Notes: generated by a model from the letters alone, not told the origin. A stretch of DNA of 64,000 bases from Deinococcus roseus (GCF_014646895.1 NZ_BMOD01000008.1:132349-196348), one strand, 5' to 3'; counted from the first letter of the stretch, positions 25,272 through 34,051 are shown. Numbers and translations are program-made.

Positions 25272-26705
25272 TCAGGACAAAAAGCCTTCCCAGCCAGAGG
25301 TTTTGATTGCCTGTTCTGCAATTCTGTTGAGTTCCTGCTCCAATTCACCACTCCAATCTGGCACTTCGGCCTGAAGCTGCAGGATGTTCAGAAATTCCTG
25401 AACAAAAAGCCGGTTTTCAAAGAGACCATGCAGGTAAGCCCCCCTGACGTTTCCCTGCTGCCATCCCAGTTCATGGGGCAACCAGGGGGTGGCTCCCAGG
25501 TTGCGGGTGATGCCATGGTGAATCTCATAACCTGAGACCTCACCATCCAGATAAGGGATGCAGGTTTGCAGGGTGGTCTTGTCCGGGTCCAGGGTGGTTT
25601 CCACTTCCAGCAGACCCAGACCTTCTGCATCTCCGCTTTCAATGTTGTGGGGGTCCAGCAAGCGGCGGCCCAGCAATTGCATGCCTCCACAAATGCCCAG
25701 AACAGGTTTCCCTGTGGATGCAAATTGCTGAACCTGCACTTTCCAGCCGGTCTGGTCCAGCCAGCGCAGGGATTCTGCGGTGTTGCGTGAGCCCGGCAAA
25801 ATCAGGGCATCGTAAACCTCCAGGTTTTGCAGGTCCCTGAGCGGCACCACCTGCACCCCGGACTGGTGCACCAGCGGATCAAACTCATCCAGGTTGCTGG
25901 CATAGGGATAACACAGCAGCGCAATGTTTTTCACCCCGAACCTGGGTTCTGCCCGGTAATGCAGGGTGTCTTCTTCAGGAAGTTTGTTGGGCAGCATGTC
26001 CACAATGGCCACCACAGGAATCCCGGTTTGCTGTTCAAGCCACATCGGGGCTTCCCTGAGGAGGGTTTTGTCTCCCCGGAATTTGTTGAGGATGAAGCCT
26101 TTGACCAGAGACCGTTCTTCCTCATCCAGGCACATCCAGGTGCCCAGCAAATGCGCAAAAGCGCCTCCTTTGTCTATGTCTGCAATCAGGTACACCTCTG
26201 CCTGGGCTTCTTTTGCCACCCGCATGTTCACGATGTCGCTCTTTTTGAGGTTGATCTCTGCCGGGCTTCCCGCCCCCTCAATGATCAGGATTTCAGCTTC
26301 CTGCTGCAGGCTGTGCAGGGCTTCCTGCACCACACCCCAGAGCCTGGGTTTGCGGTCAAACCAGGGCAAAGCAGAAATTTCAGGATCAGGCTTGCCCATA
26401 ACCACCACGGCACTGCGGGTGTCTGCCATGGGTTTGAGGAGCACCGGATTCATCCGCACATCTGGCAAAACCCTCGCTGCCAGCGCCTGCAGGTACTGTG
26501 CCCGCCCGATCTCCAGTCCATCCCGCGTCACAGCAGCAAAATTGCTCATGTTCTGGGCTTTGAAAGGGCGCACCTGGTAACCCAGGTTGGCATAGTGCCT
26601 GCACAGGGCCGCCGTCAGAAACGACTTGCCCGCATCTGAGGTGCATCCCATCAGCATGATGGTTTTCAGGGGTTTTTTGTGCATGTTTTCTGTTTTATGG
26701 TTCAT
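25272..26705 (-). CDS. cobQ: Cobyric acid synthase
   Basis: The 477-residue protein has the N-terminal ATPase domain (IMLMGCTSDAGKSFLTAALC, PFKAQNMSNFA) and a C-terminal class-I amidotransferase-like domain with the nucleophile in GICGGMQLLG (~343-352). It amidates the b, d, e and g carboxylates of adenosylcobyrinic diamide. ATG 26684 is an alternative start. It is the last gene of the minus-strand cobalamin operon, 27 nt after the aminotransferase-like gene. Confidence 0.96.
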   Translation of the reverse strand: MNHKTENMHKKPLKTIMLMGCTSDAGKSFLTAALCRHYANLGYQVRPFKAQNMSNFAAVTRDGLEIGRAQYLQALAARVLPDVRMNPVLLKPMADTRSAVVVMGKPDPEISALPWFDRKPRLWGVVQEALHSLQQEAEILIIEGAGSPAEINLKKSDIVNMRVAKEAQAEVYLIADIDKGGAFAHLLGTWMCLDEEERSLVKGFILNKFRGDKTLLREAPMWLEQQTGIPVVAIVDMLPNKLPEEDTLHYRAEPRFGVKNIALLCYPYASNLDEFDPLVHQSGVQVVPLRDLQNLEVYDALILPGSRNTAESLRWLDQTGWKVQVQQFASTGKPVLGICGGMQLLGRRLLDPHNIESGDAEGLGLLEVETTLDPDKTTLQTCIPYLDGEVSGYEIHHGITRNLGATPWLPHELGWQQGNVRGAYLHGLFENRLFVQEFLNILQLQAEVPDWSGELEQELNRIAEQAIKTSGWEGFLS

Positions 26706-26732
26706 GTTTTTTCTCTTTAAAAGTGTTGCAGG

Positions 26733-27698
26733 TCAAAAGTGCTGCAGGCCATAAAAGTCACGCAGGCCTTGCAGCAAAAATGCATCCTTTTCAAGCTGGG
26801 TGCTGACCCGGATGTGATCAGGAAAACCATAACTGGCACAGTCCCTGACCCGGATTCCCCTTTCCAGCAGAAAAGCATTCAGTCTGGGGGTTTCAGGGGC
26901 TGGAAAGAGCATGAAAGGCAAACCCTGAGGCTGGACCTTCAGGGCAACAGCCAGTTGTGCTGCAGCTTTTTGCACCACAGGCAGGGTCTGCTGCACAAAA
27001 TCCTGGGCCACAGGCAGGCTCCTGAGGGCCACATCCAGACTGGCGGGCAAATGCCACGCACTCTGCAGGTTGCTCAACTGCTGGGCGATGGGTTCGCTGC
27101 ACAGGGCATAAGCCAGGCGCATCCCCACCACCCCATGCACCTTCCCTGGAGATTGCAGTCGGATCACCCGCTCGGGAAGTGCTGTTGGATGGATGCCCAG
27201 AAAAGGCAGGTAAGCTTCATCCAGCAACACATGCTCTGCCTGATCCAGCAAGGGTTGCAGGTCTTCCCAGAAATGCCCTGTTGGGTTGTGGGGGTTGGAG
27301 AGGTAAAGCAATTTCACTGGTTTGAGCTGTGGGTTCAGGCGGTCTGTGACCTGCAGCTTGCCTCTGCACAACTCCACTGCACGGGCAAATTCTCCAAAAG
27401 GCGCACCCACAGACAGCACTTCATCTCCAGGACGGAGCAGGGCAAAACAGATGCGGTACATCAGTTCGCTGGCCCCCACTCCCAGCACCACCTGTTCTGG
27501 TCTGACCTGATGCCAGTGGGCCAGAACGGTGCGGGTGTGCAGGTAGGTGGGCTCTGGATATTCGGTCAGGTCTGCGGCTTTCCAGGCCTGCAGCAACACT
27601 GGATTGGGTCCCAGAGGATTGCTGTTCACCGAGAAATCCAGCGGCTGATCTTCGGCTTGTTTGCCCCCGTGGAGGGCTTTTGGGATCAGCGGAAACAT
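26733..27698 (-). CDS. L-threonine-O-3-phosphate decarboxylase-like PLP enzyme
   Basis: The 321-residue fold-type I protein resembles the histidinol-phosphate aminotransferase family (LDFSVNSNPLGPNP, LLYLSNPHNPTGHFW, and the PLP lysine in RLQSPGKVHGVVGMRLAY). Next to cbiB and cobQ, the likely function is CobD-type decarboxylation of threonine phosphate to the aminopropanol phosphate used in the nucleotide loop. Histidinol-phosphate aminotransferase is the alternative. It overlaps cbiB by 13 nt. Confidence 0.85.
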   Translation of the reverse strand: MFPLIPKALHGGKQAEDQPLDFSVNSNPLGPNPVLLQAWKAADLTEYPEPTYLHTRTVLAHWHQVRPEQVVLGVGASELMYRICFALLRPGDEVLSVGAPFGEFARAVELCRGKLQVTDRLNPQLKPVKLLYLSNPHNPTGHFWEDLQPLLDQAEHVLLDEAYLPFLGIHPTALPERVIRLQSPGKVHGVVGMRLAYALCSEPIAQQLSNLQSAWHLPASLDVALRSLPVAQDFVQQTLPVVQKAAAQLAVALKVQPQGLPFMLFPAPETPRLNAFLLERGIRVRDCASYGFPDHIRVSTQLEKDAFLLQGLRDFYGLQHF

Positions 27699-28573
27699 GC
27701 CACCACAGCCAGTAAAGCCACAGCCACCCAGGCCACCCGATGGAGGACAGACAGCGTTTCCTGCAGATCTTTGCGCTCAGGTTCCCTGAATTCTGCTCCC
27801 AGCACATAGGTTTCCCGTTTGCTGAGTTTGACCCCCAGCAGACCGGCCAGGGCTGCCATCGGATACCCCGAGTTGGGGCTGGGGGTCATCTGGGCATCCC
27901 GCAACATGGTTTGGAAAGCCCGCTCAGACTTGCCCACCGCACAGATCAGCCCGCCGGTCAGCCGGGCAGGAATCAGGTTGAGCACATCATCCATGCGGGC
28001 CGCCACCTTACCAAAATGTTCCAGTTCCAGGCTGCGGTAACCCCACATGGCATCTGCTGTGTTGCAAAAACGGTAGAAGGCCACCATGGGCAACCCTCCC
28101 ACCAGAAACCAGAACAGTGGGGCCACCAGAGAATCCGAGAGGTTTTCGGCCACGGATTCCATGGCTGCACCCATCACTTCACTTTCAGACAGTTCTGAGG
28201 TGTTGCGGCTCACCAGATGCCAGGAGAGTTCCTGTCTGGCCTCTGGCAAGGTGGGGGCATCCAGCACTTTTTCTCCTGCCTGTTTCAGGGCTTTCCAGGC
28301 CATCAGGGGTTTCAGGCACAGGGTCAGCAAGAGCAACTGGATTCCTGTGGGAAAAAGCTGAAGCAGAATCTGAACCACAAGAGCAACCAGCACCACCAGT
28401 CCAGCACCCACACCCCAGCCCAGCAAACCGGGCAAGAAGCCCTTCTTCAAAACCCTGCGGGCCAGTTGCAAATAATTGCCCATCCAGACCACCGGGTGAA
28501 GTTTGCTGGGGGGTTCTCCCAGATGGTCCAGCCCAAAAGCCAGCAGGATGGTCAGGCCAGAAAACAGAGCCAC
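27686..28573 (-). CDS. cbiB: Adenosylcobinamide-phosphate synthase
   Basis: The 295-residue membrane protein has the family blocks GEPPSKLHPVVWMGNYL, ESVAENLSDSLVAPLFWFL, NTADAMWGYR and MDDVLNLIPARLTG. It joins aminopropanol or its phosphate to cobyric acid. The start is a GTG with only a weak ribosome binding site, inside the end of the DUF4345 gene (22-nt overlap), which implies coupling. Confidence 0.94.
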   Translation of the reverse strand: MALFSGLTILLAFGLDHLGEPPSKLHPVVWMGNYLQLARRVLKKGFLPGLLGWGVGAGLVVLVALVVQILLQLFPTGIQLLLLTLCLKPLMAWKALKQAGEKVLDAPTLPEARQELSWHLVSRNTSELSESEVMGAAMESVAENLSDSLVAPLFWFLVGGLPMVAFYRFCNTADAMWGYRSLELEHFGKVAARMDDVLNLIPARLTGGLICAVGKSERAFQTMLRDAQMTPSPNSGYPMAALAGLLGVKLSKRETYVLGAEFREPERKDLQETLSVLHRVAWVAVALLAVVACFR

Positions 28574-28908
28574 AATCCCCCAATGGTTTCCAGAATGAAC
28601 ATCAGCTGCATTTTTCCCCGGGGTGCCCCACCCCGAAACAAAGCCACAATGCGCCCCATGGGCTGGGCCAGCACCATCAGGGCAGCAAAAATGGCCACAG
28701 GTCTTTCATGGGGCAAAAAAGCCGCATAAATCAGCATGGCTGCAGTGACCGACCACACCCCCACATAAATGGCGTGAAATTCACTCAGGCCATTTATGTT
28801 GTCAAACCTGAGGCCCAGGTCCTGCATCACGCTGGAAGGCTTCCTGATCACCTGCACCGTGATCAGGACATAGACCAGGGCCACCCCGAGGAAAAGCAAC
28901 GTGCGCAT
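28552..28908 (-). CDS. DUF4345-like small membrane protein
   Basis: The 118-residue protein has four hydrophobic helices (LLFLGVALVYVLITVQVI, HAIYVGVWSVTAAMLIYAAF, AIFAALMVLAQPMGRIVALF, ILETIGGLWLCFLA), as in the DUF4345 family. Its role is unknown. It starts 3 nt after cobO and overlaps cbiB, so it is a true member of the cobalamin operon. A part in holding the membrane-bound CbiB assembly is a guess. Confidence 0.75.
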   Translation of the reverse strand: MRTLLFLGVALVYVLITVQVIRKPSSVMQDLGLRFDNINGLSEFHAIYVGVWSVTAAMLIYAAFLPHERPVAIFAALMVLAQPMGRIVALFRGGAPRGKMQLMFILETIGGLWLCFLA

Positions 28909-28911
28909 GGT

Positions 28912-29478
28912 TTAGTGCTCAATCCCTTTCTGGGCAGGGATTCCAGCCTCAAAGGCATGCTTGATGGGGGTCATCTCGGTGACTGTATCAGCCATTTCGA
29001 TCAGTGCAGCAGGGGCATTGCGACCCGTGAGCACCACATGCAGCATCTTCGGACGGGCTTTCAGGGTGGCCAGGACATCCTGCACATCAATCCAGCCCCA
29101 GTTGATGGGATAGGTCACCTCATCCAGCACAATCAGGTCATACTGGTCAGACAGCATGGCCTCTTTTGCCTCCTGCCAGCCCATCTGCGCCATCTCTTTG
29201 CTGCGGTCCAGGTCCTTGCTGGTCCAGGAGAACCCATCTCCCAGCCCTGCAAAAGGAATGCCCAGCGTTTTCAGGCTGCGGTGCTCTCCAAAATTCGCAC
29301 TTTCATGCTTGATGAACTGCAGCAGGCGGGTTCTCAGACCGCGACCCTGGGCACGCACCAGCAGGCCCAGCGCAGCAGTGGTCTTGCCCTTGCCATTTCC
29401 AGTGTTGATGATCAGCAGACCCCGGCGCTCTCCCTGGGGTTTCTCGTAAGGTTTGGTGGTGTGAGGCTGGCTGCTCAT
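28912..29478 (-). CDS. cobO: Cob(I)yrinic acid a,c-diamide adenosyltransferase (CobO/BtuR type)
   Basis: The 188-residue protein has the P-loop INTGNGKGKTTAALGLLVRA, the block LLQFIKHE and DLIVLDEVTYPINWGWIDV. It adds the adenosyl ligand to cobalt in corrinoids. Its ATG overlaps the cbiZ stop (ATGA). It follows cbiZ in the riboswitch-controlled operon. Confidence 0.96.
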   Translation of the reverse strand: MSSQPHTTKPYEKPQGERRGLLIINTGNGKGKTTAALGLLVRAQGRGLRTRLLQFIKHESANFGEHRSLKTLGIPFAGLGDGFSWTSKDLDRSKEMAQMGWQEAKEAMLSDQYDLIVLDEVTYPINWGWIDVQDVLATLKARPKMLHVVLTGRNAPAALIEMADTVTEMTPIKHAFEAGIPAQKGIEH

Positions 29479-30113
29479 TTGATCGCCTCTCTGAAAGCAT
29501 CTTCAAAGGCACGGGCCACTGCACGGCCCACCGGGGTCACGGCACCCGAGTATTTCTCTTCTTTGCCTCCCAGCATCACCACGGTCACGGTGTCGGTGCT
29601 GGTTCCGGTGCCAGGAAAACCTTCACGGGTTTCACGGCCCTGCAGCACACGGGCTTTGACCTCGGTGACCATCTGCACGGCTTCTACCAGGGCAGCATCC
29701 GGCAGGTGGGCCTCGATGCACACAATGGTGTTGATGGTTCCTGGTTTGTGATCACTGACTGGGGTCAGCCCTGGAGCACTCAGGTTGCCCAGTCCCGCCG
29801 TCACAAAAGCCGTGACGTTGATGCCCTGCTCCTCTGCCCTGCCCTCTCCAAATTTCCAGACGTCCACTGCAGTCAGGCAGCACACCGTCTGTTCGGGAGG
29901 CAGGTTCACCGCCCTGATTTCTTCACGCACCGCCTGTTGAACATCAACAGGGCAGAAATCCATCCCCACCGTGCGGTTCAGCACATACCTTGCGCGGGTC
30001 AGGCCACCATTGAAAGGGGCACTGGACAGGACGGTTCTGGGCTCCAGAAAATCCAGAATGAGGCTTGAGGGTTTGAGGGTCAGACAGACCTGCTCGGTTT
30101 CCAGACTCTGCAT
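29475..30113 (-). CDS. cbiZ: Adenosylcobinamide amidohydrolase
   Basis: The 212-residue start at 30113 is preferred, because GGAG lies 4 nt before it. The family blocks are visible (LSSAPFNGGLTRARYVLNRT, VTAFVTAGLGNLSAPG, PGTINTIVCIEAHLPDAALV, TGTSTDTVTVV). CbiZ cleaves the aminopropanol side chain of scavenged adenosylcobinamide, returning cobyric acid for re-assembly by CbiB. It is the first gene after the cobalamin riboswitch. Confidence 0.93.
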   Translation of the reverse strand: MQSLETEQVCLTLKPSSLILDFLEPRTVLSSAPFNGGLTRARYVLNRTVGMDFCPVDVQQAVREEIRAVNLPPEQTVCCLTAVDVWKFGEGRAEEQGINVTAFVTAGLGNLSAPGLTPVSDHKPGTINTIVCIEAHLPDAALVEAVQMVTEVKARVLQGRETREGFPGTGTSTDTVTVVMLGGKEEKYSGAVTPVGRAVARAFEDAFREAIK

Positions 30114-30175
30114 GGTTCTCCACACACGAGCGGGTTTGAATTGCGCTGCACGCACCCAATCGCGAGGCATTCACT

Positions 30176-30310
30176 GGGGTGGCATTCGGACTGAAGACTT
30201 TTGCTGCATCTATCACCGTTGCGCGTCAGTTCTGGACTTGCCCGCAGCATCTCCTGCACCGCGCACCAGATTCCCCACTTGGGTTTTCACCCTCAAACCG
30301 TCCTACGCGG
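30176..30310 (-). promoter_or_regulatory. Cobalamin riboswitch
   Basis: On the minus strand the conserved core of the B12 element can be read in order: GGGGAATCTGGTGC, then CGCGCAACGGTGATAG, then AGTCCGAATGCCA (30179-30192 on the plus strand). It lies ~65 nt before cbiZ, the first gene of the minus-strand cobalamin operon. AdoCbl binding would shut off expression. The boundaries are approximate, and the expression platform between it and cbiZ could not be resolved by eye. Confidence 0.78.
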
Positions 30311-30364
30311 AGCGGTTCCCAGCACCTCACAGCTTAACACTGCAGTGGGAAAGTCGGGGGTGGG

Positions 30365-30380
30365 TGTTTCACGTGAAACA
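30365..30380. promoter_or_regulatory. parS site (perfect)
   Basis: TGTTTCACGTGAAACA is the exact 16-bp palindrome bound by chromosomal ParB. It lies between the divergent cobalamin gene groups, ~19 kb from parAB in the window. Confidence 0.93.
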
Positions 30381-30405
30381 TTCGGGAGCAGAAGGCGCTA
30401 AAGAC

Positions 30406-30433
30406 GCCGAGGGCCGAGAGCCAAGGGCAACGA
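30406..30433. repeat. Heptad repeat related to the 8.6-kb element
   Basis: Four successive 7-mers (GCCGAGG, GCCGAGA, GCCAAGG, GCAACGA) match the left arm of the element at 8561-8767. No inverted partner is visible here. The rest of 30381-30564 contains no recognisable gene. Confidence 0.75.
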
Positions 30434-30564
30434 CCCAGTGCCGACCAGACCGCTATGGAGGCACGTCGTCAGGGTCAAACAGAAGGCAGAAGCCAAAAAG
30501 GGTAAACTGGAAAAGAAGAACTCCGCAACGGGGTCAGCCCAAATCCATTTGAGTTCTTGAAAAC

Positions 30565-31197
30565 ATGCCTCAAAACAAACTTTTGCCCTGTCGTGGCTGT
30601 GGCGCTCTGGTGCACACCGAGCAGGCCATCATTGCCCCTTATTCACATGACACCAAATGTCCAATGTGTGGCTGGACAGAAGATCTGGATGGATTTCTGA
30701 TCTTTGATTCCTTCTGGAGCACCCAGCATCTCTACAGGCACCAGCGGGCTGCATCAAAATGCTCTCTGATGACCAAGGCACATGAACAAGAGGCCATTGA
30801 ATTTGATCCAGAATTTCGCCTGATCCTGAGAAAAGATTTTCTGATGTCAAACAGGCTTTGCCTGCAAATGGACCTCTCTTCTGATCCCGAAACCTGGTTC
30901 TACTGGCGCAAGAATTACTGGCACAAAAACCCCCAGATCATCCACAAAAAGAGTTACCTCCGAAAGCTCAGGCGCATCATGCAGGATCCTGTAAAGCGCA
31001 AATCCGAACGTCCAGCAGTTGCACCCTGTTCTGGGTGTGGAGGACCGCTGGAATGGTACATTCGCAGGTCCCATGAGCTGGCTTTCAAATGTCCCAGATG
31101 CAAAATGCTTTATGTTCGGGGGTCAAAACTGTTCGAGGTTCCTCCCGTTCAGGGTGATACTGTGGGGCAATGTTGCGTTACGCCCACCTCGCCCTGA
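30565..31197 (+). CDS. Unknown protein with two Cys4 zinc-ribbon-like modules
   Basis: The 210-residue protein has CRGCG...CPMCG near the start (residues 9-37) and CSGCGG...CPRCK near residues 155-180, which look like two zinc ribbons around a basic middle region. Codon use is more AT-rich than in its neighbours, and no Shine-Dalgarno is visible. Its 3' end overlaps cobS by 28 nt. I do not recognise the family. Nucleic-acid binding is possible. The gene looks like an insertion next to cobS. Confidence 0.6.
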   Translation: MPQNKLLPCRGCGALVHTEQAIIAPYSHDTKCPMCGWTEDLDGFLIFDSFWSTQHLYRHQRAASKCSLMTKAHEQEAIEFDPEFRLILRKDFLMSNRLCLQMDLSSDPETWFYWRKNYWHKNPQIIHKKSYLRKLRRIMQDPVKRKSERPAVAPCSGCGGPLEWYIRRSHELAFKCPRCKMLYVRGSKLFEVPPVQGDTVGQCCVTPTSP

Positions 31198-31904
31198 CTT
31201 TCCTGACCACCCTGCCTCTCCCAGACGTGGGTGAGGTCAGGGAAGGAGAATTCAAGAAAGCCAGTGGATTCTATCCTCTGGCCGGTTATGCTGTGGGTCT
31301 GGTCCTGTTTCTGGTGCTGCTGCTGGGTCAGTTCTTTCCTGCTGGTGTCAGTGGTGCCCTGGCCCTCACAGCATGGTTGTGGATCACCGGAATGCTGCAC
31401 TTTGATGGTCTGGTGGATGCTGGAGACGCACTGCTGGTCATGAAATCCCCCCAGAAGCGCCTGGAAATCCTCAAAGATGTGCACATCGGGGCTTTTGGGC
31501 TGGCTGTTGCAGTGGTGGCTTTGCTGTTCAAATGGAGCCTGCTGACCGAACTGCATGGCCACAAATGGACCACACTTTTTCCATTGGTCCTTGTTCCAGC
31601 CATTGCCCGCTTTTCCGTATTGATCCCCATGAACCTGTTTCCTGCAGCCAGAGAAGAATCCCTGGGGGCCAGGTCCAGAGAAGGCTGGTGGCAGATGGGG
31701 CTCCTTTTGATCCTTCCAGTGCTGGTTTTTCCAGGTGGCTGGTGGATGCTGCTGGCTGGAATGCTGTCAGCCCTGCTGGTGGCCCGTTTTGCTGCAGGCA
31801 GGCTGGGAGGGGGCATCAATGGGGATGTGTATGGGGCCATCATCGAATGCACTGAAATTGCTGTGCTTCTTTTGTGGGTGCTGGTGTCAGGAGGACACAA
31901 ATGA
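31170..31904 (+). CDS. cobS: Adenosylcobinamide-GDP ribazoletransferase (cobalamin synthase)
   Basis: The 244-residue membrane protein has the CobS blocks FLTTLPLP, FYPLAGYAVGLVL, HFDGLVDAGDALL, IGAFGLAV and GINGDVYGA. It joins the activated corrinoid to alpha-ribazole. TACTGT lies 6 nt before the ATG, so it can be expressed from its own leaderless promoter inside the preceding gene. The stop overlaps the next start (ATGA). Confidence 0.95.
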   Translation: MLRYAHLALTFLTTLPLPDVGEVREGEFKKASGFYPLAGYAVGLVLFLVLLLGQFFPAGVSGALALTAWLWITGMLHFDGLVDAGDALLVMKSPQKRLEILKDVHIGAFGLAVAVVALLFKWSLLTELHGHKWTTLFPLVLVPAIARFSVLIPMNLFPAAREESLGARSREGWWQMGLLLILPVLVFPGGWWMLLAGMLSALLVARFAAGRLGGGINGDVYGAIIECTEIAVLLLWVLVSGGHK

Positions 31905-32980
31905 GCCGCATCCTGTTCTTGATTCGACATGGAAGCACAGAAGACAACCACCTGAAACGCTACCCCAGCACAGACTCACCTTTGAGCACAGCAGGAAAAA
32001 CGGCTGTTGGCAAACTTAAACCTTTTCTGCTCCCAGAAGCCCATGTCCTGAGTTCCCCCAGCCTGCGCACCCTGCAAAGCTGTCAGGCCCTGTGCCTCTC
32101 TCCTGTCGTGCATTCAGATTTAAGAGAAATGGATTTTGGCATCATGGCAGGTCACACCTGGGCAGAACTGCAAGCACTGCATGGTGACGCACCGCTGAAA
32201 TGGCTGGAAGACATGCAGGATCCAGCAGCAACCTCTGGTGCTCCTGAAGGAGAATCCGGGCAGGCCTTCTTTCAGCGGGTGGAGGGGGTCTTGAACCAGC
32301 TTCCAGAAGGCAACACAGTGCTGGTCAGCCACCTGGGGGTGATCCGGGCCATCCTGCGCCTCACCCTGGACTTTCAGCATTTTGAACTCTCCCCAGCCAG
32401 CCTGACCGTGCTGACCGAGCATCAGGGGATCTGGACATTGAAGCATTTAAATATCACTTTCCCAGAAACCCAACCCACAAGAACCTTCATCTCTGGAGGA
32501 GCCAGATCCGGCAAAAGTGCATTTGCTGAAAGGCTGGCCGCTGAAACCAATGGCCCTGTCACCTTCATTGCCACGGCACAGGCCTTTGACGGAGAGATGC
32601 AGGAACGCATTTCCAGACATCAGGCAGACCGTCCAGAGCACTTCCAGACCCTGGAAGCTCCTGTAAACCTGCTGGAAGCTGTACAGCAAACTTCAGGAAC
32701 CCTGCTGATTGACTGCCTGAGCTTGTGGGTCTCCAACCTGATGCTGCAGGAGCTTTCTGAAGCAGAAATTCTGGAACGTGCTGCTGCAGTGTGTGCAGAA
32801 ATCCAATCCAGAACGGGTGAGACCCTCGTGGTCAGCAACGAGGTGGGACTGGGCATTGTTCCCATCAACAAACTGGCCCGCGATTACCGCGATGTTCTGG
32901 GACGGGTGAACCAGTTGTTTGCAACCACCTGCCAGGAAAGTTATTTTTGCATCTCGGGGCAGGCTTTGAAAACAAAATAG
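31901..32980 (+). CDS. CobC-CobU fusion: alpha-ribazole phosphatase plus adenosylcobinamide kinase/guanylyltransferase
   Basis: The 359-residue start at 31901 follows AGGAGG and overlaps the cobS stop. Residues 1-~185 are a histidine phosphatase (FLIRHGSTEDN, LREMDFGIMAG, VSHLGVIRAI). Residues ~190-359 are CobU (TFISGGARSGKSAFAERLA, LLIDCLSLWVSNL, VSNEVGLGIVP). Both act on the nucleotide loop: one removes phosphate from ribazole phosphate, the other phosphorylates and guanylylates cobinamide. They are separate proteins in the model organisms. Confidence 0.92.
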   Translation: MSRILFLIRHGSTEDNHLKRYPSTDSPLSTAGKTAVGKLKPFLLPEAHVLSSPSLRTLQSCQALCLSPVVHSDLREMDFGIMAGHTWAELQALHGDAPLKWLEDMQDPAATSGAPEGESGQAFFQRVEGVLNQLPEGNTVLVSHLGVIRAILRLTLDFQHFELSPASLTVLTEHQGIWTLKHLNITFPETQPTRTFISGGARSGKSAFAERLAAETNGPVTFIATAQAFDGEMQERISRHQADRPEHFQTLEAPVNLLEAVQQTSGTLLIDCLSLWVSNLMLQELSEAEILERAAAVCAEIQSRTGETLVVSNEVGLGIVPINKLARDYRDVLGRVNQLFATTCQESYFCISGQALKTK

Positions 32981-33013
32981 TTTGCCAGATGATTTGCTAG
33001 GCTGTTGTCTGAA

Positions 33014-34051
33014 ATGCAGACTTTACTGGATCAGATTCAACCCCTCAATGCACAGGCCTTGCAGAACGCACTGGAACGTCAGAACCAGCTCACCAAACCC
33101 CCGAAATCCTTGGGCAAACTGGAAACCCTGGGCATCCGTCTGGCAGGCATTCTGGGCACCGAAAAACCCGAAATCAAAAACCCTGTGGCCATCGTGTGTG
33201 CCGGAGATCACGGCGTGTGCGAGGAAGGCGTCAGCGCCTTTCCTGCCAGTGTGACCCCCCTGATGGTGCTGAACTTTCTGGCCAGTGGAGCAGCAGTGAA
33301 TGCCATTGCCCGCACTGTGGGTGCAAAAGTGCAGGTCATCAATGCTGGTGTGAATGCAGACCTGCCGGACCATCCTGCACTGGTCAACACACCTGTAAGC
33401 AAAGGAACCCGCAATCTGCGCCTGGAAAGCGCCCTGACCCGCAAAGAAGCAGAACAGGCCGTGCTGCTGGGGGCAGAGGTAGCGCGACAAGCCATTCAGG
33501 CAGGAGCAGGCATCCTGGTTCCCGGCGAGATGGGCATTGGCAACACCACCCCTGCTGCCGCCATCACCGCCCGCATGCTGGACCTTGATCCTGCTCAGGT
33601 CACAGGAAGGGGCACAGGGATTTCTGACGAAGGCCTGGCCCACAAAATTCAGGTGATTGCAGATGCATTGGGCCGCAAAGCCAGCGACAACCAGGATCCT
33701 CTGGGGGTGCTGGCAGACCTGGGGGGTCTGGAAATTGCAGCCATGACCGGGGTGATGCTGGCAGGTGCAGCCCACCGTGTCCCGGTGGTTATTGATGGCT
33801 TCATTGCTGGATCCGCAGCCCTGATTGCTGCTGCCCTTTCTCCCCTGGCCGCCCAGTATTTCTTTGCAAGCCACCAGAGTGTGGAAATCGGACACATCCG
33901 GCAACTGATCCACCTGGGTCTGGAACCCCTGCTGAACCTGGACATGCGTCTGGGAGAAGGCACAGGAGGGGTGCTCTGCGTGCCCATCCTGCAGGCAGCA
34001 GCCAGTGTTCTGAAAAATATGGCCACGTTTGCGGAAGCTGGAATTGGCTGA
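33014..34051 (+). CDS. cobT: Nicotinate-nucleotide-dimethylbenzimidazole phosphoribosyltransferase
   Basis: The 345-residue protein has the family blocks RQNQLTKPPKSLGKLE, CAGDHGVCEEGVSAFP and GEMGIGNTTPAAAITA. It makes alpha-ribazole phosphate from nicotinate mononucleotide and a base. ATG 33014 follows TAGGCT at a 10-nt distance. It closes the plus-strand cobalamin group. Confidence 0.96.
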   Translation: MQTLLDQIQPLNAQALQNALERQNQLTKPPKSLGKLETLGIRLAGILGTEKPEIKNPVAIVCAGDHGVCEEGVSAFPASVTPLMVLNFLASGAAVNAIARTVGAKVQVINAGVNADLPDHPALVNTPVSKGTRNLRLESALTRKEAEQAVLLGAEVARQAIQAGAGILVPGEMGIGNTTPAAAITARMLDLDPAQVTGRGTGISDEGLAHKIQVIADALGRKASDNQDPLGVLADLGGLEIAAMTGVMLAGAAHRVPVVIDGFIAGSAALIAAALSPLAAQYFFASHQSVEIGHIRQLIHLGLEPLLNLDMRLGEGTGGVLCVPILQAAASVLKNMATFAEAGIG

